DNA of 33,330 nt from an uncultured Rhodobacterales bacterium (GTDB taxonomy: Bacteria > Pseudomonadota > Alphaproteobacteria > Rhodobacterales > Rhodobacteraceae): the NCBI GenBank assembly GCA_903845215.1, contig CAIMWI010000068.1, positions 1 to 33,330 on the forward strand. Reading direction: 5' to 3'. Position 1 is the stretch's first letter; every line of letters starts with the position of its first letter. Shown here piece by piece: positions 32,485 to 33,330 of this stretch. The notes beneath the pieces are model-generated. The model was not told the origin of the DNA. It saw nothing but the letters and a program-made list of their open reading frames with translations, and searched no databases. A program made the translations under genes and the position numbers.

Positions 32485-33114
32485 TTAGAACGCACCAATT
32501 CCGCGCAGGATCATGGTTTTCACGCTGTCGGTGGCCTTTTGCCAATCGGCATCGCTGAAGGGGCCTGAATTCAGGGTTTCGATTTGATGGCCGAAATCGG
32601 CGTAATGCTGGGTGGTGGCCCACAGCATGTACAGCAGATGTTCAGGGTCAACGGGCGCCATCTTACCCTCGGCGATCCAGCGTTCAATCAGGCGCACGCG
32701 GCCTGTGGTCCAAGCGCGCAGTGTGGTTTCCAGATAATCCTGAATGACGGGCGCGCGGTGCATCACCTCAAAGGCCCAGACTTTTGACCCGTTGGGATGA
32801 CGGCGCGAGATGTCCATCTTGGCCTGAATATAGGCGCCAATCCCTTCGATGGGGCCGGGGGCTTGATCCATGCTGTCGGCGGCGTGCAACCAGATTTCGA
32901 AAATGTCTTGCACGACGCGGCGGTAAAGATCCTCTTTGGTGGGAAAATAGTAATGCAGATTGGCCTTGGGCAGGCCCGCCATATCGGCGATCAGTTGCAT
33001 TGTGGCCCCGCCAAACCCCGCCTCGGCAAAAACCTTCTCAGCCGCCTGCAAGATCAGCGTTTCGTTGTGTTGCCGAATTTCGGTGCGGCGTTGAGATCGG
33101 GGAAGTTCTGTCAT
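32485..33114 (-). CDS. TetR-family regulator, RutR/PydR-like (copy 2)
   Basis: A 209-residue repressor with an N-terminal helix-turn-helix (about 18-65; ATMQLIADMAGLPKANLHYY straddles the turn, then FPTKEDLYRRVV). The C-terminal domain has the RutR pattern: KMDISRRHPNGSKVWAFEVMH and LLYMLWATTQHYADFGHQ. It is divergent from a pydC-like amidohydrolase gene, and the shared 126-base gap holds two RutR-type palindromes, so it probably represses the pyd genes until uracil or a breakdown product is present. The ATG at 33114 lacks a clear ribosome site, leaving the start slightly uncertain. Confidence 0.88.
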   Translation of the reverse strand: MTELPRSQRRTEIRQHNETLILQAAEKVFAEAGFGGATMQLIADMAGLPKANLHYYFPTKEDLYRRVVQDIFEIWLHAADSMDQAPGPIEGIGAYIQAKMDISRRHPNGSKVWAFEVMHRAPVIQDYLETTLRAWTTGRVRLIERWIAEGKMAPVDPEHLLYMLWATTQHYADFGHQIETLNSGPFSDADWQKATDSVKTMILRGIGAF

Positions 33115-33136
33115 GGGGTAAGGTTCAGAATTTTCT

Positions 33137-33185
33137 TGACCGGTTGGTCAGGCTGTGGTGCGCTTTGGTCTGACCATACGGTCAG
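33137..33185. promoter_or_regulatory. Tandem RutR-type operators
   Basis: TGACC-GGTT-GGTCA (33137-33150) and CTGACC-ATAC-GGTCAG (33170-33185) both match the core of the E. coli RutR consensus TTGACCANNTGGTCAA. Their centres are 34 bases apart, about three helical turns. They lie between the copy 2 TetR regulator and the pydC-like gene. Confidence 0.75.
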
Positions 33186-33240
33186 GAAAAGATTCGTCGC
33201 AAGAGGCATCAAGACCTTGGCGACCTAAGGGGAGACTGCC

Positions 33241-33330
33241 ATGCCCGCACCCGGTGAAAACCTGCGCATCAATGCGGCGCGCCTTTGGGACAGCTTGGAC
33301 CAAATGGCCCAAATCGGCCCCGGCCTTGCC
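33241..33330 (+). CDS. Zn-dependent N-carbamoyl amidohydrolase, PydC-like (3' end outside window)
   Basis: Only the first 30 codons are present (opening MPAPGENLRINAARLWDSL, ending MAQIGPGLA). This N-terminus fits the M20-type beta-ureidopropionase / N-carbamoyl-L-amino acid hydrolase group (R-I-N..R-L-W-x-S-L...A.IGPG), which releases beta-alanine, CO2 and ammonia in reductive pyrimidine degradation. GGGGAG lies six bases before ATG 33241. The tandem RutR-type operators directly upstream support a pyrimidine role. Catalytic residues are outside the window. Confidence 0.7.
   Translation, partial: MPAPGENLRINAARLWDSLDQMAQIGPGLA

Noticed and set aside
1..33330. CRISPR array or riboswitch
   Set aside because: No regularly spaced repeats were seen and no leader matched a riboswitch class I could recognise by eye.

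Overview
The window looks like a chromosomal stretch of a member of the Rhodobacterales (Alphaproteobacteria). The DNA is GC-rich. It carries an aa3-type CtaD encoded away from the other oxidase subunits, a CtrA-type box, RutR/PydR-type regulators, an RpiR-type IolR with an IolC-DUF2090 fusion, and a glycosyltransferase with a T2SSE_N-like front domain. This assignment rests on gene content and protein style; no species is claimed.

Layout. 1-2959 (minus): a polyamine-type ABC importer transcribed ATPase, binding protein, permease, with the permease cut by the window edge. 3320-3406: tRNA-Leu(GAG). 3.5-16.1 kb: a mostly housekeeping block with lipB, ctaD, a secreted metallophosphoesterase-like protein, a DUF2244 membrane protein, a YqeY-like protein, carA, a large membrane glycosyltransferase behind a full CtrA site, a GntR/FCD regulator, a HAD pyrimidine nucleotidase-like enzyme, a UbiH-family hydroxylase and a two-domain GH3 enzyme. 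16.1-17.7 kb: a scar of broken reading frames around one intact AT-rich membrane protein gene. 17.7-18.9 kb: an isolated phnM. 18.9-21.1 kb: a second scar zone with a frameshifted ProC C-terminal fragment, a GT25 glycosyltransferase and a truncated MDR oxidoreductase.

21.1-28.7 kb is a myo-inositol catabolism locus. A flavin/Fe-S oxidoreductase (minus) is divergent from iolR (plus), followed by iolC, iolD and iolB. There is no iolE between iolD and iolB. A GGAA-N6-TTCC palindrome lies between the flavoenzyme and iolR, and a near-match inside a 21-bp palindrome precedes iolC. This predicts that IolR controls both sides and ties the flavoenzyme to inositol or a co-occurring substrate. kup (K+ uptake) follows in the opposite orientation.

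30.9-33.3 kb holds two RutR-like TetR regulators, a small cupin, a UPF0303 (haem-degrading-domain) protein and the first 30 codons of a Zn-dependent N-carbamoyl amidohydrolase (PydC-like). Between the second regulator and pydC are two 6-N4-6 or 5-N4-5 palindromes matching the RutR consensus, so this is probably the edge of a reductive pyrimidine degradation operon. I saw no CRISPR array, intact insertion sequence, integrase or recognisable defence system. The main leads are regulatory: the CtrA box, the IolR operators, the RutR-type operators and small GC-rich repeats.
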